From NCBI RefSeq assembly GCF_018408575.1, contig NZ_AP023418.1:2489729-2553728 (forward strand): a DNA stretch of 64,000 nucleotides, given 5' to 3'. Made by a program: the position numbers and the translations under genes. Source of the stretch: Vescimonas coprocola (GTDB lineage: Bacteria; Bacillota; Clostridia; Oscillospirales; Oscillospiraceae). How positions within the stretch are numbered: position 1 is the stretch's first letter; every line of letters begins with the position of its first letter. Below the pieces are notes generated by a model that ran no database searches, was not told the DNA's origin, and worked only from the letters and a program-made list of their open reading frames with translations. Shown piece by piece: positions 8,042-16,124 of the stretch.

Positions 8042-8902
8042 TCATGTATGCCGGAAGCGCCGACGGTATTCTTTCGGGGTCGTGTGGTAGACTCGGTTAA
8101 ACTGCTGGCTGAATGCCCGCATATCGGGGAAGCCGGCTTCCAGCGAGATATCCAAAATACTCTTCTCTGTGTGGGTCAGAAGGCGGCATGCGTGCGTCAG
8201 GCGGATGCTGTACAGGTACTCCTTGAAGGTTAACCCCAGCTTTTTTCTGAAAAGGCGGGACAGATGTTCACAGGAGAAGTTGTATTGATCTGCGATATCC
8301 TTCAGCATCAGGGGCTCCGTATAGTGGGTGTTGATATACTGGATCACATCCTGTAAGCTTGACTTTTGTACGGCGAGGCGATGGGAGGCAGTCTTTTGGG
8401 GGCGGCTGAAATATTTGGTAAGCGTATAATAGACCATACAGATCAATCCATGGATTTGCAGCAGCTCGCGACTGGCGGCCCCACTGTCCCTATGGGACTC
8501 TTTGACGCAGTAATATGTACAGCTGGCATCATACAGGGCGGTCATCAGCTGTTTCAGTTCCGGGACTCGCTCTGGGCAGATAGAAAGGGAGAACTCCAGC
8601 GAATCCAGTTCAGGGCAAAAGTCATGCCAGAAATCCATGTCCGCTACCAGCGAGATGCCCCGGCGTTCCCCAACGGAGTTTTCGCCCACATGGTGGAGCT
8701 GGCCGCTGTTGACCAGGATCAGATCCTGGTTCTGCACGGTGTAGCACTGCCCGTCTATTCGGGCACAAAAACCACCTTGGAGAAAAAAGCAGATCTCCAC
8801 ATTGGAGTGCCAGTGAGGCGGCAGATGGGCGTTTTCATCCTCGTTGAAAAGGATTTTCCCGGGAATGCGGGGATCATTCAGTTTTTCACTCAGGAATAGC
8901 AT
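8042..8902 (-). CDS. AraC-family transcriptional regulator
   Basis: 286 residues. The N-terminal ~110 residues form a cupin-like sensing domain ('HLPPHWHSNVEICFFLQGG', 'LILVNSGQLHHVGE'). The C-terminal ~100 residues hold two helix-turn-helix motifs: 'PLMLKDIADQYNFSCEHLSRLFRKKLG' and 'KSILDISLEAGFPDMRAFSQQFNRVY', ending in the TPKEYRR tail. AraC members of this layout usually activate sugar uptake genes. It lies downstream of, and in the same direction as, the ABC transporter operon, separated by a terminator. Two 21-bp-spaced direct repeats before that operon (14043-14071) are the likely target. Family assignment is firm; the inducer is unknown. Confidence 0.9.
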   Translation of the reverse strand: MLFLSEKLNDPRIPGKILFNEDENAHLPPHWHSNVEICFFLQGGFCARIDGQCYTVQNQDLILVNSGQLHHVGENSVGERRGISLVADMDFWHDFCPELDSLEFSLSICPERVPELKQLMTALYDASCTYYCVKESHRDSGAASRELLQIHGLICMVYYTLTKYFSRPQKTASHRLAVQKSSLQDVIQYINTHYTEPLMLKDIADQYNFSCEHLSRLFRKKLGLTFKEYLYSIRLTHACRLLTHTEKSILDISLEAGFPDMRAFSQQFNRVYHTTPKEYRRRFRHT

Positions 8903-8966
8903 ACCGCCTCGCTCCTTCTTATGGTCGATAGTTTATTTTACCTGTAAAGCGGCGGGTTTGCAACCT

Positions 8967-9014
8967 AAAAAAGAGTACCGGCCCATCCAAGATGGGCCGG
9001 TACTCTTTTTTGAG
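8967..9014. terminator. bidirectional terminator after the ABC operon
   Basis: A long perfect stem (AAGAGTACCGGCCCATC and its complement) with a CAA loop is flanked by A-runs on the left and T-runs on the right, so it can end transcription from either side. It separates the ABC operon from the AraC gene. Confidence 0.85.
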
Positions 9015-9035
9015 AGGGGGGAGGTGGTTGTTTTG

Positions 9036-9668
9036 TTAATACTGCCAGCAGTTATAGTGGAAAGGCTGTACCTCCGGCTTGCCGGTCATCTCTTTCTCGT
9101 GCTTGCAGAATTCAATGTACTGCTCGTGGATGCGGACGATGTCTTCGCCCTCCAGCTGGGGGATGACGCGGCTGGCCTCCGTCAGGAAGTGCATCTCGTC
9201 ACGGCCCATGGCACGTCCCTTTGCGGTGTGGAGGTCGTAGGCATAATCCGGGACCTCGGGCTTTTTGCCATGCTCCCATTCCTTGATGATCTGGTTTTTG
9301 ATGTTATCCGTGGTACGTTCCTTTTTGCAGCGGCAGAGATAACGGATCGCGTGCATAAAGAACATCGGCTGGTCACCGTCGGAGTAGGGGAACTCCTGTG
9401 CCATCTTGAAAAGGGTGTAGACCTGCAGGGGGGCATGGGTATCACCGAATCCCACATCCTCAACGGAGATGGCCAGCAGCCGCCGCCACATCTTTTCGTG
9501 GAACTGAGGGCTGGTGATGTACATCTCGTAGGCCGCAGCCAGAGCATTTTCCTCCAGTCCGCGTCGAATAGACTTTTGCAGCATGGAGATCAGCTCATCA
9601 CCGGGGATCCCGTTTCTGGACTGGATGTTGGACCAGGGATCATAAGACATAAACGCTTCTTTCGCCAT
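9036..9668 (-). CDS. RarA/MgsA C-terminal-domain-like protein
   Basis: 210 residues. The segment 'WRRLLAISVEDVGFGDTHAPLQ', then 'MFFMHAIRYLCRCKKERTTDN' and 'VPDYAYDLHTAKGRAMGR' parallels the C-terminal clamp-loader-like region of RarA (MgsA; compare the family pattern 'RLVRFASEDIGLADP'). No Walker A or B motif is present, so the AAA+ ATPase half is absent. It is the last gene of the sugar ABC transporter operon, 32 bases after the solute-binding protein, with a ribosome binding site, so it is a standing gene and not a fragment. The role is unknown; the family tie to DNA replication repair contrasts with the sugar-uptake context. Confidence 0.6.
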   Translation of the reverse strand: MAKEAFMSYDPWSNIQSRNGIPGDELISMLQKSIRRGLEENALAAAYEMYITSPQFHEKMWRRLLAISVEDVGFGDTHAPLQVYTLFKMAQEFPYSDGDQPMFFMHAIRYLCRCKKERTTDNIKNQIIKEWEHGKKPEVPDYAYDLHTAKGRAMGRDEMHFLTEASRVIPQLEGEDIVRIHEQYIEFCKHEKEMTGKPEVQPFHYNCWQY

Positions 9669-9699
9669 AGTTGACGTCTCCTCTTTATATCAAATAGCT

Positions 9700-11031
9700 T
9701 TACTGAAGGGTGGAGATCAGTTTCTCGAGCTCCGTCCGCACGTCGGCTCCGTTGTTCAGGATGTTGTCCATAGCGATCACCACATAGTCGTGCAGACCGC
9801 TGGAGGTGTAAGTATCCGTTTCAAAGCCGGGATAGGTGTAGGCAAAATCCTGCTGCTCAACGCCGGCCAGCTGGGCGGGGGCGGCGCTGTTCAGGAACTC
9901 GTCACTGGCAGCCACAGACTTCAGGAAGGGCAGGCGGGATTCGCCGGAGTTGATCTTCTGGCAGACCTCATAGGACTGCATATACTGGATAAAGATCCAG
10001 GAGGCCCAGCGGGTGGCCAGATCGTTGGTGTTGTCCAGCATACTGATGAGGAAGCCCTCAGCGTAGTCGGCCTTGGTGCCATCCTCAAACTGAGGAATGG
10101 GAGCGCAGGACCACTCGAACTTGGCGCTCTCGGGAATCTTCATGTTGATGAACTCGCCCTCGTTGCCGGAGCTGAGATACATCTGTACCTGCTGGTTGGC
10201 AAAGGGGCCGGAGAAGAAGTAGTCCTCGCCGGGGGTGCGAATAATGCCCCGCTGGACCATGTTCTGATACCAGGAGATGACCTCGGTGGTGGCGTCCAGA
10301 TTGTCAGCGAAGAGCAGATTGCCCTCGCGATCCGTATAGCCGATGCCCTTCTGCTCCACCAGAGTGGAGAAGCACTTCACGCCCTCGTCCCAGCCGGCGG
10401 CAGGCTTGCCGGTGATCTCAGCGATCTTGGTGCAGGTCTCCTCAAACTCAGCCCAGGTGGTGGGAACGCTCAGGTTATTTGCCTTGAAGAAGTCCACGTT
10501 ATAGTACATGACCTCACAGGCCACATAGAGGGGCAGGCTGTAATAGCCGGGGACGGGGTAGTTGCAGCTGTCTTCGATATAGATGTCATAGTAATCAGAC
10601 AGATCCAGACCGTAGTTGGCATTTTCAATGTACGGGGTCATGTCCACCACGCAGTCAGTCTGCAGCCAGTCCACCACAGAGGCAGCCTCGGTCAGGGTGA
10701 CGTTGGGCATATTACCAGCTTTGATAGCAGCGGTGACGGCGTTTTCCAGATCGGGCATCTCACCCTTGGCATAGCACTCCACGGTGATGCCCTTCTCAGC
10801 GCCGATACCCTTGTTGAAATCATCCACGATCTCGTTCAGGGTCTGCTGCATGTTTTCCTGCACGATGCCATGCCAGAAGGTGATGGTGACGGGCTCGGTT
10901 AGCTCCACCTCCACGTCCGTGGGAGACTTGGGCTCGGAAGGGTTGCCGGACGGGCCGCCGCTCTCATTGCCGCAGGCGGTCAGGCTCAGGAGCATGCAGA
11001 GCGCAAGAAGAAAACTCAACCACTTTTTCAT
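9700..11031 (-). CDS. extracellular solute-binding lipoprotein, carbohydrate ABC transporter
   Basis: 443 residues. A signal peptide ends in a lipobox (LLSLTAC, Cys ~20), after which the mature protein has a short Ser/Pro/Gly linker. The body reads as a family 1 extracellular solute-binding protein: 'EPVTITFWHGIVQENMQQTLNEIVDDF' near the start of the mature domain, 'YSLPLYVACEVMYYNVDFFKANNLSVPTTWAEFEE' in the middle. It should capture an oligosaccharide or sugar phosphate at the membrane surface and deliver it to the two permeases encoded upstream. The ligand cannot be told from sequence; the closest architecture is that of UgpB- or maltodextrin-type binding proteins. Confidence 0.92.
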   Translation of the reverse strand: MKKWLSFLLALCMLLSLTACGNESGGPSGNPSEPKSPTDVEVELTEPVTITFWHGIVQENMQQTLNEIVDDFNKGIGAEKGITVECYAKGEMPDLENAVTAAIKAGNMPNVTLTEAASVVDWLQTDCVVDMTPYIENANYGLDLSDYYDIYIEDSCNYPVPGYYSLPLYVACEVMYYNVDFFKANNLSVPTTWAEFEETCTKIAEITGKPAAGWDEGVKCFSTLVEQKGIGYTDREGNLLFADNLDATTEVISWYQNMVQRGIIRTPGEDYFFSGPFANQQVQMYLSSGNEGEFINMKIPESAKFEWSCAPIPQFEDGTKADYAEGFLISMLDNTNDLATRWASWIFIQYMQSYEVCQKINSGESRLPFLKSVAASDEFLNSAAPAQLAGVEQQDFAYTYPGFETDTYTSSGLHDYVVIAMDNILNNGADVRTELEKLISTLQ

Positions 11032-11065
11032 AATGTACCTCCAAAAATTTTATATATTTGGGCTG

Positions 11066-11923
11066 TCAGCCCTTGGTACCGCCGGAAGCAACACCCTCCA
11101 TGATCTTCTTATGGAAGATGATGTAGAAGATGACCATGGGGATCAGCACAATGCAGGCAGCCGCCATTTGATTATGCAGGTTGGAACTGGATGCCTGCCG
11201 GAAGCGAAGCAAACCCACGGAAAGCAGTGTGTGCTCATCGGAAAGCGTGACGATCAGGGGCCACATAAAGGAGTTCCAAGCGGTGATGAAGGTCAGGATC
11301 GCCACAGTGACAATGGCGTTGACATTCATGGGAATGACCACCTTGATGAGGAACTTCAGATTGCTGCAGCCGTCCACCTTTGCGGCCTTGAACAGGGAGG
11401 GCGGCGTCTGCATGAAATATTCCTGCAGCATAAAGATGTAAAAGCCGTTGGCAACTGTCGGCAGCACAATACCGGAGAAACTGTCCAGAAGCCCCAGGCG
11501 GCTGCAGGTCACGTAGTTTTGGATGATCAGGATCTCCGAGGGGACCATCATGGTCAGCATGAACAGGTAGAAGCAGAGGTTACGGCCGGGAAAGGAGTAG
11601 ATGCTGAAGGCGTAGGCACCCAGAATGGAGAACGCCAAGGTTACCACCACGCTGAGAATGCCGACCCAGATGGTGTTGCGGAAAAACATAGCGAAGGGGA
11701 CCAGATTCCAGGAGTATTCGTAGTTCTTCCACTGGGGAGTCTCGGGCATCCACTGGGGCGGGATGGAGATGGCCTCCGGCAGTGTTTTCAGGGAGGTGAG
11801 GAGCATCCAGATAAAGGGGAACATCATCACCAGTGCGCCGATGATCAGCACCACGTATTTGATGACGGTGAGAACCGTCTTGCGGGTATCCCGGATCTGG
11901 AGCTCTGTATTTTTTCTCTTCAT
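11066..11923 (-). CDS. carbohydrate ABC transporter permease (MalG-like)
   Basis: 285 residues from ATG 11923 with GGGAGG upstream; a longer frame from 11953 would run into the preceding permease. Six membrane segments are apparent, starting with 'VLTVIKYVVLIIGALVMMFPFIWML'. The EAA loop that contacts the ATPase is seen as 'EYFMQTPPSLFKAAKVDGCSNLKFLIKVVIP'. The C-terminal segment ends 'KKIMEGVASGGTKG', the typical MalG-like tail. It is the second permease of the operon. Confidence 0.93.
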   Translation of the reverse strand: MKRKNTELQIRDTRKTVLTVIKYVVLIIGALVMMFPFIWMLLTSLKTLPEAISIPPQWMPETPQWKNYEYSWNLVPFAMFFRNTIWVGILSVVVTLAFSILGAYAFSIYSFPGRNLCFYLFMLTMMVPSEILIIQNYVTCSRLGLLDSFSGIVLPTVANGFYIFMLQEYFMQTPPSLFKAAKVDGCSNLKFLIKVVIPMNVNAIVTVAILTFITAWNSFMWPLIVTLSDEHTLLSVGLLRFRQASSSNLHNQMAAACIVLIPMVIFYIIFHKKIMEGVASGGTKG

Positions 11924-11936
11924 CGTGTTCCCTCCC

Positions 11937-12908
11937 TTACACGTAGTGGACAAATTTCTTGGAGACCACCCGCTGTACCACCGTGATGAGAAGGACGGCG
12001 ATCAGAAACAGAATGGCGGCTGCCGCAGCGTAGTTGACCTTTCCCTGATCGTAGAACATCCAATAAATGTAGTACATGATGGTGATAGCGGCGTTTCCCG
12101 AGCCGGCGGCTCCGCCGGAATAGGAGACGAACATGGCATAGACCTCGTTGAAAGTGCGGGCCACGTAAATCACGGACACCAGAATCACCATCCAGATGGT
12201 GGGACTCAGCAGGGGCAGCGTAATGCGGAACAGTGTCTTCGTGGGGGAGGAGCCGTCGATCCTTGCAGCCTGATAGACCTGCTTGTTAATCTTTTGCAGA
12301 CCCGCCAGAAACAGAAGGATCTTAAACGCCAGACCATTCCAGACCGAGAAGATGGAAAGGGTCACGATCATCAGGTTGGGATCGGTCAGCCACTTTTGCG
12401 GACTGATGCCAAACAGCTGTAGGAAATAGTTGATGTAGCCGTAGTCTGAATGGAACAGCCACAGGAACGCCATGCCGATGGCGATGGTGGACGTGACGTA
12501 GGGCAGGAAATAGATGGTCTGGAACAAGCCCTGAAGCCGTTTGATGGAGTTGATAAGCAGGGCGATGCCCAGAGCAAGTATCAGCGTAATCGGCAGGGCA
12601 ATGAGCAGCAGGATCGCTGTGTTTTTGCAGGCCATCCAGAAGGTGGAGTCCTTCAGGACCCATGCAAAGGAGGACAGTCCGAAGCCCTTGCCGGTATTGG
12701 TGATATAGATATACTTCTGATAGAAAGCCGTGCGAAGCACCATGACCAGCGGATACACGGTGAACAGCAGAAGCAAAGCCATAGCGGGAAGAATGTACGC
12801 ATAGGCCCATCCACTGCGCACACGGAGGGTACCGTCGGACATTTCCACCAGCTGGTATCTGCGCTTCTTGGCAGCCCCCGGATCTTTTCTCACCTTATCT
12901 TTCAGCAT
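11937..12908 (-). CDS. carbohydrate ABC transporter permease (MalF-like)
   Basis: 323 residues with about six membrane segments ('GWAYAYILPAMALLLLFTVYPLVMVL' first). The EAA loop 'QVYQAARIDGSSPTKTLFRITLPLLSP' is intact. It starts 11 bases after the ATPase gene and ends 13 bases before the second permease, so the four genes are clearly one transcript. The N-terminus carries a ~40-residue charged cytoplasmic extension. It pairs with the MalG-like permease to form the membrane channel. Confidence 0.93.
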   Translation of the reverse strand: MLKDKVRKDPGAAKKRRYQLVEMSDGTLRVRSGWAYAYILPAMALLLLFTVYPLVMVLRTAFYQKYIYITNTGKGFGLSSFAWVLKDSTFWMACKNTAILLLIALPITLILALGIALLINSIKRLQGLFQTIYFLPYVTSTIAIGMAFLWLFHSDYGYINYFLQLFGISPQKWLTDPNLMIVTLSIFSVWNGLAFKILLFLAGLQKINKQVYQAARIDGSSPTKTLFRITLPLLSPTIWMVILVSVIYVARTFNEVYAMFVSYSGGAAGSGNAAITIMYYIYWMFYDQGKVNYAAAAAILFLIAVLLITVVQRVVSKKFVHYV

Positions 12909-12919
12909 AGTGAGCCTCC

Positions 12920-13975
12920 TTACAGGCGGACGCCCGTCTCGGGGTTGAACAGATAGCAGCGCTTTTCCGACAGACGCAGGTGAACCTCCTGACCGGGGCG
13001 TACATACTCCTCCGCGTTGAGGATAGCACGAACCGGCTGGCCCGCCAGAGTGAAGGAGACCACCTGATCCTGACCCCGCATCTCCACGTCGGTCAGTGTG
13101 ACAGACAGATCACCGCCCAGCGCCCACGCCTCCGGACGGATGCCCATTTTAGCATGTCCGGCGTAGTCAGATCTGCAGGGCAGACGCAGGCCATTTTCCA
13201 GAACAGCCGAACCGCCGCCGACCTGCACATCCACATAGGAAATAGGCGGATTGCCCATGAAGGATGCCACAAAGCTGTTGGCGGGATCCATGTACATCTC
13301 ATGGGCACCGGCGACCTGCTGCACCACACCCTGACGCATCAGCACGATCTCATCCGTGATGCTCATGGCCTCTTCCTGATCGTGGGTAACAAAGATGGTG
13401 GTCACCTTGGATTCCTGCTGGATACGGCGAATTTCTGACCGCATTTCCATGCGCAGGCGGGCATCCAGATTGCTGAGAGGCTCGTCCAGCAGCAGAACAT
13501 CGGGCTTTTTTACCAGCGCACGGGCAATCGCGACACGCTGCTGCTGACCGCCGGAAAGTTGACCGGGCTTGCGGTCCAGCAAGGACTCGATCTGGACCAG
13601 CTTGGCAATCTCATCGGTCGCGGCGTTACGCTTGGCACGGGAATACGGCCTCCCGGTTTCCGGATCCTTTATGTTCGACAGAGGGAATGTGATGTTGTCC
13701 CGGACTGTCATGTGGGGATACAGTGCGTAGTTTTGGAATACCAGACCGATATTCCGCTTCTCCGGCATCAGGGTGGTCACATCCCGGTCACCGAACATGA
13801 TTTCGCCGTCCGTAACACCCTCCAGACCGGCAATCATGTAGAGAGTCGTAGACTTGCCGCATCCGCTCGGGCCAAGAAGTCCCGTCAGCTTCCCGTCCTT
13901 GAATACAACATCGATGTGGTTGACTGCGGTGGTCTTGCCAAATTGTTTTGTCAGATTTTTTACTCGAACTTCCAT
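12920..13975 (-). CDS. sugar ABC transporter ATP-binding protein (UgpC/MsmK type)
   Basis: 351 residues from ATG 13975, placed 8-10 bases after GGGGAGG; an upstream in-frame start lies inside that site. Visible motifs: Walker A GPSGCGKST, Q-loop 'NYALYPHMTVRDNI', signature LSGGQQQRVAIARAL, Walker B VLLLDEPLSNLD, switch His in FVTHDQEEAM. The C-terminal ~110 residues form a TOBE/regulatory domain ('MGNPPISYVDVQVG', 'MGIRPEAW'). Here, unlike in species with a shared MsmK, the ATPase heads its own transporter operon. It powers uptake through the two permeases downstream. Confidence 0.95.
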   Translation of the reverse strand: MEVRVKNLTKQFGKTTAVNHIDVVFKDGKLTGLLGPSGCGKSTTLYMIAGLEGVTDGEIMFGDRDVTTLMPEKRNIGLVFQNYALYPHMTVRDNITFPLSNIKDPETGRPYSRAKRNAATDEIAKLVQIESLLDRKPGQLSGGQQQRVAIARALVKKPDVLLLDEPLSNLDARLRMEMRSEIRRIQQESKVTTIFVTHDQEEAMSITDEIVLMRQGVVQQVAGAHEMYMDPANSFVASFMGNPPISYVDVQVGGGSAVLENGLRLPCRSDYAGHAKMGIRPEAWALGGDLSVTLTDVEMRGQDQVVSFTLAGQPVRAILNAEEYVRPGQEVHLRLSEKRCYLFNPETGVRL

Positions 13976-14007
13976 CTCTGCACGCCTCCCCAATGATATT
14001 ATTTTTT

Positions 14008-14071
14008 ATTATATCTCGGGCGGCATTATTTTTCTCGGCAATATTTGACAGGTTACTTACACAATTTGACA
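14008..14071 (-). promoter_or_regulatory. ABC operon promoter with AraC-type direct repeats
   Basis: On the minus strand, a -10 TATAAT lies at 14013-14008, with no good -35. Just upstream are two exact copies of TGTCAAAT (plus-strand ATTTGACA at 14043-14050 and 14064-14071), 21 bp apart, two helical turns. This is the spacing of AraC-family half sites overlapping a weak -35, so activation by the AraC protein of 8042-8902 is the natural reading. Confidence 0.65.
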
Positions 14072-14294
14072 CAAATGATCAAAACCGACTGGCCATATAC
14101 GGTGCCGACATTCAGAGAGCTCAACCCGATGAGGTGGATAAGATCAAGATATACCCGCATCCGTATCGCGATGCTGGCAGCAGCGTCCGGAATGCTATTG
14201 GCTGCGGCAGCGGTGCGCCGTTCTAAGCACCGGCAGCCACGGGATAACAGATGAATGCCGCCGGCGCATAGAGTCCAGAACCCTATTGCAATAA

Positions 14295-14335
14295 GCGCAG
14301 TCCCTCATGAGAACATTCCTCATGAGGGACTGCGC
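14295..14335. repeat. 16-bp perfect inverted repeat
   Basis: GCGCAGTCCCTCATGA (14295-14310) pairs perfectly with 14320-14335 around a 9-base centre. It lies between the nitroreductase remnant and the ABC operon promoter. No T-run follows on either strand, so terminator and operator are both possible. The rest of 14072-14294 shows no gene. Confidence 0.5.
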
Positions 14336-14359
14336 TATATAGCGTCACGAAAAGCTCCC

Positions 14360-14490
14360 TCAAAGAATATGTACACGCTCTTCAAAGGGCTTCTTGGGCT
14401 TTTGTGTGACTTTTTCTACCGGCTTGCCGAAGGAGATAATGGTCGCCGCCATGAACACCTTTCGAGGGAACCGAAATAATGACAGATGCA
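14360..14490 (-). pseudogene. C-terminal remnant of a nitroreductase
   Basis: A ~40-codon minus-strand stretch reads 'LFRFPRKVFMAATIISFGKP' then 'VEKVTQKPKKPFEERVHIL' and a stop at 14360. This matches the last residues of NfrA-like NAD(P)H-flavin nitroreductases (pattern FPKxVFPAAMLVFGYP ... KPKRFExxxIV). No start or upstream domain exists; it abuts the ktrA stop. It is a deletion scar. Confidence 0.6.
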
Positions 14491-14493
14491 GCC

Positions 14494-15141
14494 TTACAGC
14501 CGGAAGCACTTTTTCAGCGCCGTATACTCACCCAGCACCAGCAGCGTCAGGCTGCTGTCCAGCACGGTTTCCGGCGAGATATTCACATCAGTTTTGTCGT
14601 TCCGCTTCACGCCGGGGATGTTGACGCCGTACTTTCGGCGGATGTCCAGCTCACTGATGCTGTGTCCCTGCCAGCTGCCCGGGACGGCGATCTCGATAAT
14701 GGCGTGCTTTTCGCCCAGCTCTATGTAGCTGAAGATGTGGTTGGCGGTGTACCGGATAGCCGCCCACTTCGCCAGCTGCTTTTCCGGGTATGTCACCGCG
14801 TCCGCGCCGTTGCGCAGCAGAAATTTTGCCTGCACATCCCGTTCGGTGCGGGACACCGCATATTTCGCCCCCAGCTCCTTGAGCAGGGACGTCGTTTCCA
14901 GCGAGTTCTGGAAGTCTCCGCTGATGGTAACGTAGCAGACGTCGTAGTTTCCAACGCCCAGCGAGCGCAGAAAATCCATGCGGGTACTGTCACCGATCTG
15001 CGCGTTGGTGACAAAGGGCATACACTCGTTGATGCGCTCCTCGTCCCGGTCCACCGCCATGACCTGATGCCCCAGCTCGCTCAGCTGCATGGCAAGGTGC
15101 CGCCCGAAGCGGCCAAGTCCGATCAATAATACGTTCTTCAT
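14494..15141 (-). CDS. ktrA: TrkA/KtrA-family potassium uptake regulator
   Basis: 215 residues, full length for KtrA. The N-terminal RCK domain has the nucleotide-binding glycine motif GLGRFGRHLA and an acidic residue after strand 2 (MAVDRDEER). Residues ~140-215 form the RCK_C domain ('WQGHSISELDIRRKYGVNIPGV'). KtrA forms a cytoplasmic octameric ring gating the membrane subunit KtrB in response to ATP/ADP and c-di-AMP. It lies 12 bases downstream of a truncated ktrB, so its local partner is probably lost; it may serve another KtrB or be inactive. Confidence 0.9.
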   Translation of the reverse strand: MKNVLLIGLGRFGRHLAMQLSELGHQVMAVDRDEERINECMPFVTNAQIGDSTRMDFLRSLGVGNYDVCYVTISGDFQNSLETTSLLKELGAKYAVSRTERDVQAKFLLRNGADAVTYPEKQLAKWAAIRYTANHIFSYIELGEKHAIIEIAVPGSWQGHSISELDIRRKYGVNIPGVKRNDKTDVNISPETVLDSSLTLLVLGEYTALKKCFRL

Positions 15142-15153
15142 CGTGCGCTTCTT

Positions 15154-16086
15154 TCAGCCTACGGTGATCATTTCCTTCGGATACCGGGCATAGGTCAGAT
15201 CATGCCCGGAGAATGCGGCGTAGATCAGGGTAAGTCCCCCGACACGCCCGAAGAACATCAGCAGAATGAGAATGCCCTGCGACAGCGTACCCAGCTGCGG
15301 CGTCAGCCCCAGTGTCAGCCCTACCGTCCCGGCAGCGGATGCCGTTTCATAGAGACAGGCACCGAGCGGCAGTCCCTCCGCCGCACTGATGACCGCCGCA
15401 CCTGCGAAGGTCAGCCCCAGATACAGCAGCAGGATGGCGGCGGCGTTCCGCACAGCGGAGGGCTCCAGCCGACGCTTGAAAAGCTGCGGATCCTCTCGCC
15501 TGCGGAAAGCGGTGACCGCATTGGAGACCAGCACAGCCAGTGTCGTTACCTTCATGCCGCCCGCCGTGGAGCCGGGCGCGCCGCCGGTCAGCATCAGCAA
15601 AATCGTGACCGCCTGTGAGGTATCGCTCATTTTCGTCAGGTCTGCGGTGTTGTAGCCCGCCGTTCGCGGTGTGACCGCCTGAAAGAGCGACGCCAGGACG
15701 CGCTGTCCCGCGGGAAGCTCTGCAAAGTCTGTCAGGAAGAAGAACAATGCCGGAAGCGCGATCAGGATGACGGTTGCGCTCAGAATGACCTTGCTCTGCA
15801 TCCGGTACCGCCGCAGGTGCAGCCGGTGGGTGCAGACATCGTCCCATGTCAGAAGACCGATACCGCCCACGACGATCAGCAGCATGATGACGATATTGAT
15901 TAGCGGGTCGGCCATGTACGCCGTCAGGGAAGGGTAGAGGGCATCCGCCCGCCCCAGAATATCGAACCCCGCGTTGCAAAAAGCGGAAACGGAGTGGAAT
16001 ACTGCCAACCACACGCCCCGCAGTCCGTAGTCCCGGCAGAATGCCGGCAGCAGCGCAAGAGCCCCGACCAGCCTACCATCCGCCCT
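15154..16086 (-). pseudogene. 5'-truncated ktrB/trkH potassium channel subunit
   Basis: The frame is open from an in-frame TAA at 16087-16089 down to the stop at 15154. The first ATG-like start usable is around 16014. The readable protein (~290-310 residues) begins in the middle of a KtrB: 'GVWLAVFHSVSAFCNAGFDI' is the second pore-loop region. Later P-loops are intact ('TPRTAGYNTADL', 'GGAPGSTAGGMKVTTLAVL', 'ASAAGTVGLTLG'). KtrB/TrkH proteins are about 440-480 residues with four pore repeats. Here the first repeat and its membrane helices are missing, and the sequence before the break is unrelated. A four-repeat pore cannot form, so this is almost certainly a pseudogene. Confidence 0.8.
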
Positions 16087-16124
16087 TTATAAATCAAATA
16101 TAGCAGTTCGACCTCAACCGAGGT

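Noticed and set aside
14072..14294. Short plus-strand open frames upstream of the ABC operon
   Set aside because: No ribosome binding sites or motifs; region is better explained as regulatory and intergenic sequence.
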